This document shows positions 32,196 through 40,018 of a DNA stretch of 64,000 bases, piece after piece. Every line of letters starts with the position of its first letter. Positions within the stretch are counted from its first letter, which is position 1. The notes beneath the pieces were generated by a model. That model made no database searches and was not told where the DNA came from. It saw only the letters and a list, made by a program, of their open reading frames with translations. The stretch is from Oerskovia flava (GTDB taxonomy: Bacteria; Actinomycetota; Actinomycetes; Actinomycetales; Cellulomonadaceae): contig NZ_JAOXSR010000007.1 of the NCBI RefSeq assembly GCF_026163685.1, positions 169,424-233,423 on the forward strand, read 5' to 3'. The position numbers were made by a program, and so were the translations under genes.

Positions 32196-33554
32196 GTGAC
32201 GAACCCCTTCCGCCGGACCGCGAGAGCGGCCGACGCTCAGCCGAGCGCCGAGACCATGCCCCTGCAGCTGCACGACCCCGCCCAGGCCGCCGTCCCCCCG
32301 GACGCCGCAGAGCCGGGCCCCACCACTTCCCGCCGTCGTCGCTGGCCCCTGATCGCCGGCGCCACCGCGGTCGCACTCCTCGCCACGGGTGCCGTCGCGT
32401 ACGGCAACGCGCGCAAGACCGTCCAGCTCGACATCGACGGCCAGATCACCACCGTGACCACCTTCGCTGGTTCCGTCGAGGGCTTCCTCGACGAGCAGGA
32501 GGTGCGCACGGGCGAGCGTGACGTCGTCGCACCCGCCGTCGACGCGCCGCTGCAGAACGGCAGCGAGGTCGTCGTGCGCTACGGGCGCCAGGTCACCGTC
32601 GAGACCGACGGTAAGCAGGACGACATCTGGCTCACCGCGCTCGACGCGGACGAGGCCCTCGCCGACCTCTCGTCGCGCGGCGGCGACGTCCGCCTCGTGG
32701 CGTCCCGCTCGGCCACCGACGGGCGTCCGTCGCTCGGCCTGCGCCTGAACACCGACGGACCCGTCAACGTCGTCGCCGACGGCGAGGCCGAGGTCGCGCC
32801 GGACGGCTCGATCGGCATCGACGCGATCCTCGACCAGCAGGGCGTCGTGCTCGAAGAGCTCGACCGGATTCACGTCGCGCGCGACGAGGAGGAGACCCCG
32901 GCGGTCTCGCTCGTCGTCCAGCGGGTCGTGGTCGAGGAGCAGAAGAAGACCAAGAAGATCGACTTCGAGACGGTCACGAAGTCCGACGCGAACCGTTACG
33001 AGGACCTCCCCACCGTGGTCGAGGAGGAGGGCAAGAAGGGCGTGCACACGACGGTCTTCAGCGTCACCCTCGTCGACGGCGAGGAGGAGTCCCGCGAGAC
33101 CCTCTCGAAGGGCGTGACGTCGCCCCCGGTCGACCGTGTCCTCGTCGAGGGCACCAAGGAGCGCCCCGAGCCCGAGCCTGAGCCGGCCCCCGCCCCTGCC
33201 GCGAGCTCGTCCGGGTCGAGCAGCTCCGGCTCCTCGTCCAGCGGTTCGTCCTCGTCGGGCTCGAGCGGTTCGTCCGACGCCGACGTCTCGTCGGGGTCCT
33301 CGGGCGCGGCCGCGAGCGGTGACGTCTGGGCGGCCCTCGCGCAGTGCGAGTCGGGCGGCAACCCGTCCACGAACACCGGCAACGGCTACTACGGCATGTA
33401 CCAGTTCTCGCTGCCGACGTGGCAGGCCATGGGTGGTACCGGCCTGCCGTCCGACGCGTCGGCCGCCGAGCAGACGCGTCTCGCCAAGAAGCTGCAGGCA
33501 GCGTCGGGCTGGGGCCAGTGGCCGCACTGCTCGAGCAAACTCGGCCTGCGTTGA
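32196..33554 (+). CDS. Resuscitation-promoting factor, RpfB-like
   Basis: Secreted or anchored muralytic enzyme that wakes dormant actinobacteria by cutting peptidoglycan. 452 residues: TM helix (WPLIAGATAVALLATGAVAYG), three DUF348 repeats, a G5 domain, a Ser/Gly linker, and a genuine C-terminal Rpf domain VWAALAQCESGGN...TGNGYYGMYQFSLPTWQAMGG. It has the catalytic Glu385 next to Cys384, whose disulfide partner is in WPHCSSKLG. GTG 32196 corresponds to the start of paralog 1 (both read V-x-x-x-FRRTARAAD). Followed by rsmA as in Mycobacterium, so this is the ancestral rpfB position. Controlled by the shared promoter above. Confidence 0.94.
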   Translation: MTNPFRRTARAADAQPSAETMPLQLHDPAQAAVPPDAAEPGPTTSRRRRWPLIAGATAVALLATGAVAYGNARKTVQLDIDGQITTVTTFAGSVEGFLDEQEVRTGERDVVAPAVDAPLQNGSEVVVRYGRQVTVETDGKQDDIWLTALDADEALADLSSRGGDVRLVASRSATDGRPSLGLRLNTDGPVNVVADGEAEVAPDGSIGIDAILDQQGVVLEELDRIHVARDEEETPAVSLVVQRVVVEEQKKTKKIDFETVTKSDANRYEDLPTVVEEEGKKGVHTTVFSVTLVDGEEESRETLSKGVTSPPVDRVLVEGTKERPEPEPEPAPAPAASSSGSSSSGSSSSGSSSSGSSGSSDADVSSGSSGAAASGDVWAALAQCESGGNPSTNTGNGYYGMYQFSLPTWQAMGGTGLPSDASAAEQTRLAKKLQAASGWGQWPHCSSKLGLR

Positions 33555-33599
33555 CCGGACGTTCCGGCGGGTGCGCCCGCCGCCGGTAGGCTCACGTCC

Positions 33600-34547
33600 A
33601 TGAACGACACCCCGAACGCCCTGCTCGGTCCTGCGGAGATCCGCGACCTGGCAGGGCGTCTCGGTGTCCGGCCCACGAAGACCCTCGGGCAGAACTTCGT
33701 GCACGACGGCGGCACGGTGCGCAAGATCGTGCGCACCGCCGGCATCGGGCCGGGGGACCAGGTCGTCGAGGTCGGGCCGGGTCTCGGCTCGCTGACGCTC
33801 GGGCTGCTCGACGCCGGGGCGAGCGTCGTCGCCGTGGAGATCGACCCGGTGCTCGCCGCGGAGCTCGGTCGTACCGTGGCCCGGCACCTGCCCGACGACG
33901 CCGCGCGCCTGACGGTCGTCGGTGCGGACGCGCTCGATGTCACCGAGCTGCCCGGACCGCCACCCACCGCGCTCGTGGCGAACCTGCCCTACAACGTCGC
34001 GGTGCCCGTGCTGCTCACGTTCCTCGAGCGGTTCGACTCGCTCGAGCGGGTGCTCGTCATGGTGCAGGCCGAGGTCGCGGACCGGCTCGCGGCGCCGCCC
34101 GGCAACCGCACCTACGGCGTCCCGTCGGTCAAGGCGGCCTGGTACGCGTCGGCGCGCCGTGCCGGCACGGTCGGGCGCAGCGTGTTCTGGCCGGTGCCGA
34201 ACGTCGACTCGGCCCTGGTGGCGCTCGAGCGTCGGGACCCGCCACCGACCACGGCGACCCGCTCGCAGGTGTTCGCGGTGGTGGATGCCGCGTTCGCCCA
34301 GCGGCGCAAGATGCTGCGGTCGGCCCTCGCGCAGCTCGCGGGCTCGCCCGCCCGCGCGCGGGCGGTGCTCGAGCATGCCGGGGTCGATCCCGAGGCTCGC
34401 GGGGAGCGGCTCGAGATCGCCGACTTCGCCCGGATCGCCGAGGCGCTGGCGACCGTGCCGGCAGTCGATGCCGTTCCTGACGGCCCGCGGGGCACGTCCG
34501 CCTCGTCGCGCGCCGGGTCCGGTGGACCTGGCACAGTGGACGCGTGA
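33600..34547 (+). CDS. rsmA: 16S rRNA (adenine(1518)-N6/(1519)-N6)-dimethyltransferase
   Basis: KsgA: dimethylates two adjacent adenines near the 3' end of 16S rRNA during 30S maturation. 315 residues. Motifs: [21 protein letters not shown] site [16 protein letters not shown], acidic [16 protein letters not shown] and the catalytic [11 protein letters not shown]. The C-terminal helical domain has [14 protein letters not shown] and [15 protein letters not shown] (33587-33592) sits 7 nt before the ATG (leaderless). A GTGA overlap couples it to ispE. Confidence 0.97.
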   Translation: MNDTPNALLGPAEIRDLAGRLGVRPTKTLGQNFVHDGGTVRKIVRTAGIGPGDQVVEVGPGLGSLTLGLLDAGASVVAVEIDPVLAAELGRTVARHLPDDAARLTVVGADALDVTELPGPPPTALVANLPYNVAVPVLLTFLERFDSLERVLVMVQAEVADRLAAPPGNRTYGVPSVKAAWYASARRAGTVGRSVFWPVPNVDSALVALERRDPPPTTATRSQVFAVVDAAFAQRRKMLRSALAQLAGSPARARAVLEHAGVDPEARGERLEIADFARIAEALATVPAVDAVPDGPRGTSASSRAGSGGPGTVDA

Positions 34548-35482
34548 CCCCGCACCTCGCCGCCGCGCCACCCGTGTCGGTGCGGGTCCGTGCGCCAGGG
34601 AAGGTCAACCTCTCGCTGCGGGTGGGTGCGCGCCAGGACGACGGCTACCACCCGCTGGTGACGATCTTCCAGGCCGTGAGCCTCGTCGAGGAGGTACACG
34701 CGCAGCAGGTCCCGGACGGCTCCGGGATCTCCGTGTCGGTGACCGGGACCCACGCCGAGCGAGTCCCCACCGACTCGTCGAACATCGTGTGGCAGGCGGC
34801 CGAGGCCTTGGCCCGGTACGCGGGGGTGGCGCCCGACGTGCACCTGGACATCGTCAAGGGAGTCCCGGTGGCCGGGGGGATGGCCGGCGGCTCGGCCGAC
34901 GGCGCCGCCGCGCTGCTCGCCTGCGACGCGCTCTGGGAGACGGGCGTGGGCCGGGCAGAGCTCATGGACCTCGCGGCAGGGCTGGGTGCGGACGTCCCGT
35001 TCGGTCTCGTGGGCCACACCGCCGTCGGCACGGGACGCGGTCACCTGCTGACGCCGGCCATGGCCCGGGGAGAGTTCCACTGGGTCTTCGCCGTCCGCGA
35101 CGAGGGGCTGCCCACCGTCGAGGTCTTCCGGGTGTTCGACGACGTCGTCGGCGGGACCCCGGACGTCGAGCTCGCGGACGACACCGAGCTCATGCAGGCC
35201 CTGCGGGCCGGGGACGCCGTCGGGCTGGGGCGTGCCCTGCACAACGATCTGCAGCGCGCGACGCTCGAGATGATGCCCGACCTCGCCCGGACCATGTCCG
35301 TCGCGCGCGACTCGGGCGCGCTGGGCGTCATCGTGTCCGGCTCGGGCCCGACGATCGCGGCGCTCGCCCGCAGCCGTCAGCACGCGCTGGCGATCGCGGC
35401 GTCGTGGACGGCGGCGGACGTCGCGGACGCGGTCTACTGCGCGACCGGCCCGACGCCCGGGGCGCGGGTCGTCCAGCACTGA
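34544..35482 (+). CDS. ispE: 4-diphosphocytidyl-2-C-methyl-D-erythritol kinase
   Basis: GHMP kinase of the MEP isoprenoid pathway; phosphorylates CDP-ME at the 2-hydroxyl. 312 residues. [29 protein letters not shown] is the N-terminal family motif, [20 protein letters not shown] the ATP loop, and [12 protein letters not shown] the third GHMP motif. GTG 34544 overlaps the rsmA stop. In many actinobacteria an ABC-F gene follows ispE; here that gene comes only at 44984, after the sugar island. Confidence 0.96.
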   Translation: MTPHLAAAPPVSVRVRAPGKVNLSLRVGARQDDGYHPLVTIFQAVSLVEEVHAQQVPDGSGISVSVTGTHAERVPTDSSNIVWQAAEALARYAGVAPDVHLDIVKGVPVAGGMAGGSADGAAALLACDALWETGVGRAELMDLAAGLGADVPFGLVGHTAVGTGRGHLLTPAMARGEFHWVFAVRDEGLPTVEVFRVFDDVVGGTPDVELADDTELMQALRAGDAVGLGRALHNDLQRATLEMMPDLARTMSVARDSGALGVIVSGSGPTIAALARSRQHALAIAASWTAADVADAVYCATGPTPGARVVQH

Positions 35483-35494
35483 GGTGGTACGCGC

Positions 35495-36541
35495 TCAGGC
35501 GCCGTGCGCACGCAGCCAGTCGAGCTGGCGCACGAACCGGTAGCCCTGCCCGCCCTCGTGCTGGTTGTACGGGTACACGTCGATCTCCTTGTCGACGGAC
35601 CGGTCGATGTCACTGTCCATCTCCCGGCCGCCCTGCGCGCCGGACGTGTACCGGTTGAACGACGCGTACACGGTCGAGGGCGGGCAGACGGTGTCCATGA
35701 GGGCGACGGAGAACAGCGCCGGGGCGTTCGCGCGGACGGCGAAGTTCACGCCGTCCAGGTAGGACAAGGTCCGGAACACCCTCTCGGCCTGATCGCGGTG
35801 GACCGCGAGGTACTGCGTGATCTCCCCGTACGGCATGTCGCCGGTGGTCTCCACGGCCCGGCGGAAGTGACTGAGGAACGGGACGTCCGGCATCACGGCG
35901 AGCAGGTCGGGGACCAGGCCGGCGACGGCGAGCGCGATCCCGCCGCCCTGGCTCGTGCCGGTGACGGCGACCCGTGCCGGGTCGATCCCGTCGACGGTGC
36001 GCACGGCGTCGACGGCGCGCACGCCGTCGGTGAAGACGCGCCGGTAGTAGTGCTCGTGCGGGTCGTCGATCCCGCGCGTGAGGAACCCGGGGGCGGCCGG
36101 GCCGGACCCGCCCGGGTCGGGGGTGTCGCCGCCGGTTCCCCAGCGGCTGCCCTGGCCGCGCGTGTCCACGAGGAGGTGCGCGAACCCGGCGTTCGCCCAC
36201 GTGAGGTGCTCGTGCGCGAGCCCTCGCCCGCCGCCGTACCCGACGAACTCGACGACCGCGGGCAGCAGCTCGGTCGCGCCCGCGGGGCGGACGAGCCACG
36301 CCTTGACCGGCTGTCCCGCGAAGCCCGGGAAGGTGACGTCGTCGACGTCGACCAGCCGCAGCCCGGTGGTCACCCGCTCGACCTGCGCGGCGCCCCCGTG
36401 GGCGCGCGACTCGGCGAGGGTGCGGGACCAGAACTCGTCGAAGTCCGCGGGCTCGGCCACCTGCGGGGCGTAGGCGGCGAGCTGGTCGGGGCCGAGGTCG
36501 AAGAACGGCACGACAGGTTCCTCCGGGTGGTCGGGGTGCAC
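35495..36541 (-). CDS. CE7 acetyl xylan esterase / cephalosporin-C deacetylase
   Basis: Alpha/beta hydrolase removing acetyl groups from xylo-oligosaccharides and other small acetylated substrates, usually in the cytosol. 348 residues. Catalytic triad: Ser197 (GTSQGGG), Asp283 (ALMDTVCPPST) and His328 (YNQHEGG). RGQGSRWG and GYGGGRG (oxyanion loop) are CE7 features, and no signal peptide is present. GTG 36541 is the first likely start; TAGAGT upstream (36553-36558, reverse) may be the -10. Divergent from the GH43-like gene with a LacI-type operator (36599-36612) between, so probably de-repressed by the same sugar signal. Confidence 0.92.
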   Translation of the reverse strand: MHPDHPEEPVVPFFDLGPDQLAAYAPQVAEPADFDEFWSRTLAESRAHGGAAQVERVTTGLRLVDVDDVTFPGFAGQPVKAWLVRPAGATELLPAVVEFVGYGGGRGLAHEHLTWANAGFAHLLVDTRGQGSRWGTGGDTPDPGGSGPAAPGFLTRGIDDPHEHYYRRVFTDGVRAVDAVRTVDGIDPARVAVTGTSQGGGIALAVAGLVPDLLAVMPDVPFLSHFRRAVETTGDMPYGEITQYLAVHRDQAERVFRTLSYLDGVNFAVRANAPALFSVALMDTVCPPSTVYASFNRYTSGAQGGREMDSDIDRSVDKEIDVYPYNQHEGGQGYRFVRQLDWLRAHGA

Positions 36542-36598
36542 GGTGCGGTGCGACTCTAACGAACGTCTCCCCGGCCGGTCGTCGGCCGGCCGCCGTTA

Positions 36599-36612
36599 AT
36601 AATGCGCATCAT
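36599..36612. promoter_or_regulatory. LacI-type operator 1
   Basis: ATAATGCGCATCAT, one mismatch from the perfect palindrome at 38825. The central CG is typical of LacI-family sites. It is preceded by CCGTTA in both places. Lies between the divergent CE7 and GH43-like genes. Confidence 0.75.
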
Positions 36613-36719
36613 CGTGTTGACGCCCGTGCACGCCCGTTCACAGACTGCGACGGAGCCGGGGCGTGCCCCCGGTGGCCGGCGCGCGAGGAAGCCGCCGGCA
36701 GGAACCGACGGAGGTCCTC

Positions 36720-38771
36720 GTGACGAACCCGCGTCCCCATCCCCGCTCCCGCGCTCGTGCGCACCGTCTCCGGGCGGTGGCACGGCGAAGAACCCGGGCC
36801 GTGGCCGTCGGCGCCCTCCTGGTCGCCTCGACGACCCTCGCCCCGGCGGGCGCCGTGCCCCAGGCCCCGCAGCCCGCGTCCGCCGCAGCCACCACGGCGC
36901 CGCCTGCCGCCCCAGCGCCGTCGGAGTCGGACCTCCCGGTGTTCGACTACCGAGGCGTCATCACCGAGCCCGACGAGATGATCTACAACCCGACGGACGA
37001 GTTCATCTTCCCGAGCGTGTTCCACGCGGGTGCCCACCTCGAGGACCCGCTCGGCGAGTGGTACCTCTACCTCGCCCCGCACGACGACCCGGGCGGCATC
37101 ATGCTCCTGTACGCGGACTCCCTCGAGGGCCCGTGGACCGAGTACGCGCAGAACCCGCTCATCAGCAACGACTGGCCGCCGCACTACGGCCCCGTGCCGC
37201 ACGTCTCCTCCCCGGACGCCTTCTGGAACGCCGACGAGGGACGCCTGTTCCTCTACTTCCACGGCAACAACTCCACGACCCGCTACGCGACGTCCGCCGA
37301 CGGGGTGACCTTCGAGTACGGCGGCGTGGCGGTGACCAACGCCGACGGCGGGCCCGGCACGACGGAGACGTCGTACGCGCGCGTGTTCGACCACCCGGAC
37401 CCGGACTCCGCCTACCGGTACGCGATGTTCTACATGCAGAACCGGACGGACGACATCCGGCGCATCAAGGTCGCCGAGTCCGTCGACGGCCGCGACTGGG
37501 ACGTGCGGGCGGACCCGCTCGTGGTGCCCGGCTGGGACGAGGGGCAGAACGTCTCCGGTGCGGACCTGTGGGAGTGGCAGGGGCAGCTCTACGTCGTCTA
37601 CCACGGCTCCACCGGCATCATCCACGCCCGCACGGTCGACCCGACGCTCACGGACCTCGGCCCGGTGTGGACCCTGCACCGGTCGTCGGGGACGGGGGAG
37701 GACACCGGGCGCGTCGCCGCGCCGCAGATCGTGACCGACGGCGCGGACACCTACCTCTTCTACGAGTCCGGGGCGCGTCTGACGGGCGTGATCGCCTGGG
37801 CGAAGCGCGACCTGGACGCGGTGCGCCCGCCGCAGCCCGCGCCGGACCCGGACCCGCTGCGCGAGCAGTGCCGTGGGGCCGCGTCCGACGAGTTCGACGG
37901 GGACGAGCTCGGTGCGCCCTGGGCGCTCGTCCGGGCGGAGACGTCCCGCCACGAGGTCGCGGACGGCACGCTGACGATCCCCACCTACGCGAGCGGTGTC
38001 GCGGGGGCCGCGTTCCCGCTCCAGCCCGTGCCCGACGGCGCGTGGGAGGTCACGACACAGCTCGAGATCGAGCCGACGCAGGCGTACCAGCAGGCCGGGA
38101 TCCTGCTGTACCGGAACGACTCGAGCTACGCCAAGATCGACTTCAACGTCGGCCAGGGCGGTCTGCGCTTCTCGTACCTGTGGCGCAACGCCGGTGTCGA
38201 CCGCAACGCGTCCCAGGACTCGCGCGTGGTGCCGGCGGGCACCGCGACGACGGTGTGGGTGCGCCTGGCGAGCGACGGCGAGCAGGTGCGCTCCTTCGCG
38301 TCGATCGACGGCGTCGACTTCCGGGAGATCGGGCGCCCGGTGCCGCTCGCCACGCTCGCCCCGACCGGCGTCGGGCTCTCCGCGATGCGGGGGACGACGG
38401 GCGCGCCGGAGATCACGGCGTCGTTCGACTGGTTCCGCTGGACTCCCAGCGAGGCCGAGGCGGCGGAGTGCGCGACGGGTGAGCCGGCGGTCGAGGCGAC
38501 GTCGCAGGTGCGCTGCCTCGCGGGCCGCGCCTACGTGGCCGTGAGCGCCCGCAACGTCTCCGACGGACCGGTGGCGGTGCGCCTGGCGACGGCGTACGGG
38601 GAGCGCACGGTGCACGACGTCGCGCCGGGGGCGAGCGTGTACCAGGCCTTCGGCGCCCGGGCGGCGTCGGTGGGCGCCGGGTCGGCGACGGTCATGGCCA
38701 CGCCGGGCGGGGCCCACGACCCGGCACCGGTCCCGCTCGAGGTGCCGTACGCGGGGCTCGACTGCGACTGA
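36720..38771 (+). CDS. Secreted GH43-like propeller protein with jelly-roll and C-terminal domains
   Basis: 683 residues. Long twin-Arg-rich leader and signal segment (RRRTRAVAVGALLVASTTLAPAGAVP, ~23-48) with an Ala/Pro linker. A five-bladed propeller of the GH43/GH32 clan type (~75-370): IYNPTDEFIFPSVFHAG, WYLYLAPHD, GPWTEYAQNPL, HVSSPDAFWNADEGRLFLYFHGN, DLWEWQGQLYVVYHG, VAAPQIVTDGADTYLFYES. Then a DUF1349/concanavalin-like domain (~385-570; SDEFDGDELGAPW, YQQAGILLYRNDSSYAKIDFN) and a C-terminal Ig-like module with Cys. Likely cuts or binds a plant or microbial polysaccharide outside the cell; the catalytic triad of GH43 cannot be set with certainty. GTG 36720 follows GAGGTC by 3-4 nt. Confidence 0.8.
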   Translation: MTNPRPHPRSRARAHRLRAVARRRTRAVAVGALLVASTTLAPAGAVPQAPQPASAAATTAPPAAPAPSESDLPVFDYRGVITEPDEMIYNPTDEFIFPSVFHAGAHLEDPLGEWYLYLAPHDDPGGIMLLYADSLEGPWTEYAQNPLISNDWPPHYGPVPHVSSPDAFWNADEGRLFLYFHGNNSTTRYATSADGVTFEYGGVAVTNADGGPGTTETSYARVFDHPDPDSAYRYAMFYMQNRTDDIRRIKVAESVDGRDWDVRADPLVVPGWDEGQNVSGADLWEWQGQLYVVYHGSTGIIHARTVDPTLTDLGPVWTLHRSSGTGEDTGRVAAPQIVTDGADTYLFYESGARLTGVIAWAKRDLDAVRPPQPAPDPDPLREQCRGAASDEFDGDELGAPWALVRAETSRHEVADGTLTIPTYASGVAGAAFPLQPVPDGAWEVTTQLEIEPTQAYQQAGILLYRNDSSYAKIDFNVGQGGLRFSYLWRNAGVDRNASQDSRVVPAGTATTVWVRLASDGEQVRSFASIDGVDFREIGRPVPLATLAPTGVGLSAMRGTTGAPEITASFDWFRWTPSEAEAAECATGEPAVEATSQVRCLAGRAYVAVSARNVSDGPVAVRLATAYGERTVHDVAPGASVYQAFGARAASVGAGSATVMATPGGAHDPAPVPLEVPYAGLDCD

Positions 38772-38784
38772 CCTGCGCGGCAGG

Positions 38785-38814
38785 CGGCCGTCCGATCAAC
38801 CGATCGGGCGGCCG
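38785..38814 (+). terminator. Hairpin terminator after GH43-like gene
   Basis: CGGCCGTCCGATC and GATCGGGCGGCCG pair (one G-T) across AACC: 13 bp of stem, 14 bp after the stop. A few T come later only in the operator region. Confidence 0.65.
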
Positions 38815-38824
38815 TCGGCCGTTA

Positions 38825-38838
38825 ATAATGCGCATTAT
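38825..38838. promoter_or_regulatory. LacI-type operator 2 (perfect palindrome)
   Basis: ATAATGCGCATTAT, fully palindromic with central CG, in the context CGTTAATAATGCGCATTATC. It lies 71 bp before the lacI-type gene, so autoregulation and control of the following transport genes are likely. Confidence 0.8.
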
Positions 38839-38909
38839 CTGATTGACCTCGTCCTGCACCTCTCGCGAGACTCCTTCCACGTCACCGATGACGCGATCGA
38901 GGAGGATCC

Positions 38910-39941
38910 ATGCCGAGGCACCGCATCACCCAGGCCGACGTCGCCGCCATGGCGGGCGTGAGCCAGGCGACCGTCTCGTTCGTCCTCAACGACTCGACGC
39001 CGGCCGGGGTCCGGATCAGCGAGGAGACGCGCCTGCGTGTCCTCGACGCGATCAGGATCACCGGGTACTCGGCGAACCCCGTCGCGCAGCGGCTCGCCGG
39101 CGGGCGCAACCAGATCCTCGGGGTCTTCACCTACGAGGCGACGTTCCCCCGCGGTGGGCGCGACTTCTACGGCCCGTTCCTCGTGGGCATCGAGCACGCG
39201 GCCGAGACGCTCGGCATCGACATCCTGCTCTTCACCAGCGCCCGGGTCGAGGACGGCCGGCGCCGCCTGACCCGCGACGGCTGGCAGCGGCTGGGCATCG
39301 CCGACGGCTGCCTCCTCCTCGGCCAGCACGAGGACCGGGGCGAGCTGCAGCATCTGCTCGACACCAACTACCCGTTCGTCTTCATCGGCCGGCGCGGCAG
39401 CGACGGCGGCCGGCTGCCGTACGTCGGCGCCGACTACGCCGCCGCCACGACCCGTGCCGTCGCCCGGCTCTGCGAGGGGGGCCACGAGCGGATCGGGTAC
39501 GTCGGCCCCCGCGGCACGGACCAACCCACGCTCGACCGTGTCGACGGCTACCGGGCGGCTCTCAAGGCGCGAGGGCTCGTGCCGCGCTTCGTCGAGGCCG
39601 AGGACCCCGACCAGTGCGCCGCGGAGATCCTCGACCTGCGGCTCAGCGCGGTGCTCGTCGCCCCGGAGCACGATCCCGACGCCCTGGTCGCGGCGCTCGG
39701 CGACCGCGGCGTCGGCGTCCCCGACGACGTCTCCGTCCTGCTCCTCGGGCAGCCGCACCACCGTCGGCCCGGCGCCACGAAGTGGTCCGGCTTCACCATC
39801 CCGCGCGAGGAGATGGGGGCCAGGGCGCTGCTCCTGCTCTCGCGACTCGTCGCCTCGGACGGGCCGGCCCCGTCCGAGCTGCACCAGCTCCTCGACTGCA
39901 CCGACGTCGAGGGCGCGACCGTCGGCCCCGCGTCCACCTGA
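38910..39941 (+). CDS. LacI family transcriptional regulator
   Basis: 343 residues. N-terminal HTH with hinge: RITQADVAAMAGVSQATVSFVLNDSTP...RISEETRLRVLDAIRITGYSANPVAQRLAGG. The periplasmic-binding-protein-like sensor domain starts ILGVFTYE and includes GIADGCLLLGQHED, YPFVFIGRR, YVGADYAAATTRAV, GHERIGYVG and the DDVSVLLLGQPHHRRP effector region. ATG has GGAGGAT 6 nt upstream. Its gene is flanked by operator 2, and operator 1 lies in the CE7/GH43 divergent region, so it is the probable local repressor of the 35.5-44.9 kb locus. The inducing sugar is unknown. Confidence 0.93.
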   Translation: MPRHRITQADVAAMAGVSQATVSFVLNDSTPAGVRISEETRLRVLDAIRITGYSANPVAQRLAGGRNQILGVFTYEATFPRGGRDFYGPFLVGIEHAAETLGIDILLFTSARVEDGRRRLTRDGWQRLGIADGCLLLGQHEDRGELQHLLDTNYPFVFIGRRGSDGGRLPYVGADYAAATTRAVARLCEGGHERIGYVGPRGTDQPTLDRVDGYRAALKARGLVPRFVEAEDPDQCAAEILDLRLSAVLVAPEHDPDALVAALGDRGVGVPDDVSVLLLGQPHHRRPGATKWSGFTIPREEMGARALLLLSRLVASDGPAPSELHQLLDCTDVEGATVGPAST

Positions 39942-40018
39942 CGCGCCGCGCCACCTGACGCGTCGCCCTTGACGCACCCCAACCACAGGCCAGCACCACC
40001 AAGAGATCGGACCAGCAC

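Noticed and set aside
31098..34571. Very long open frame on the minus strand opposite the Rpf/rsmA genes
   Set aside because: An antisense by-product of high third-position GC in the plus-strand genes; its translation is Arg/Gly/Ala-rich and has no domain. The same holds for long reverse frames at 39548-42910, 42058-46732 and 60576-63770, the last only appearing repetitive because the true gene is.
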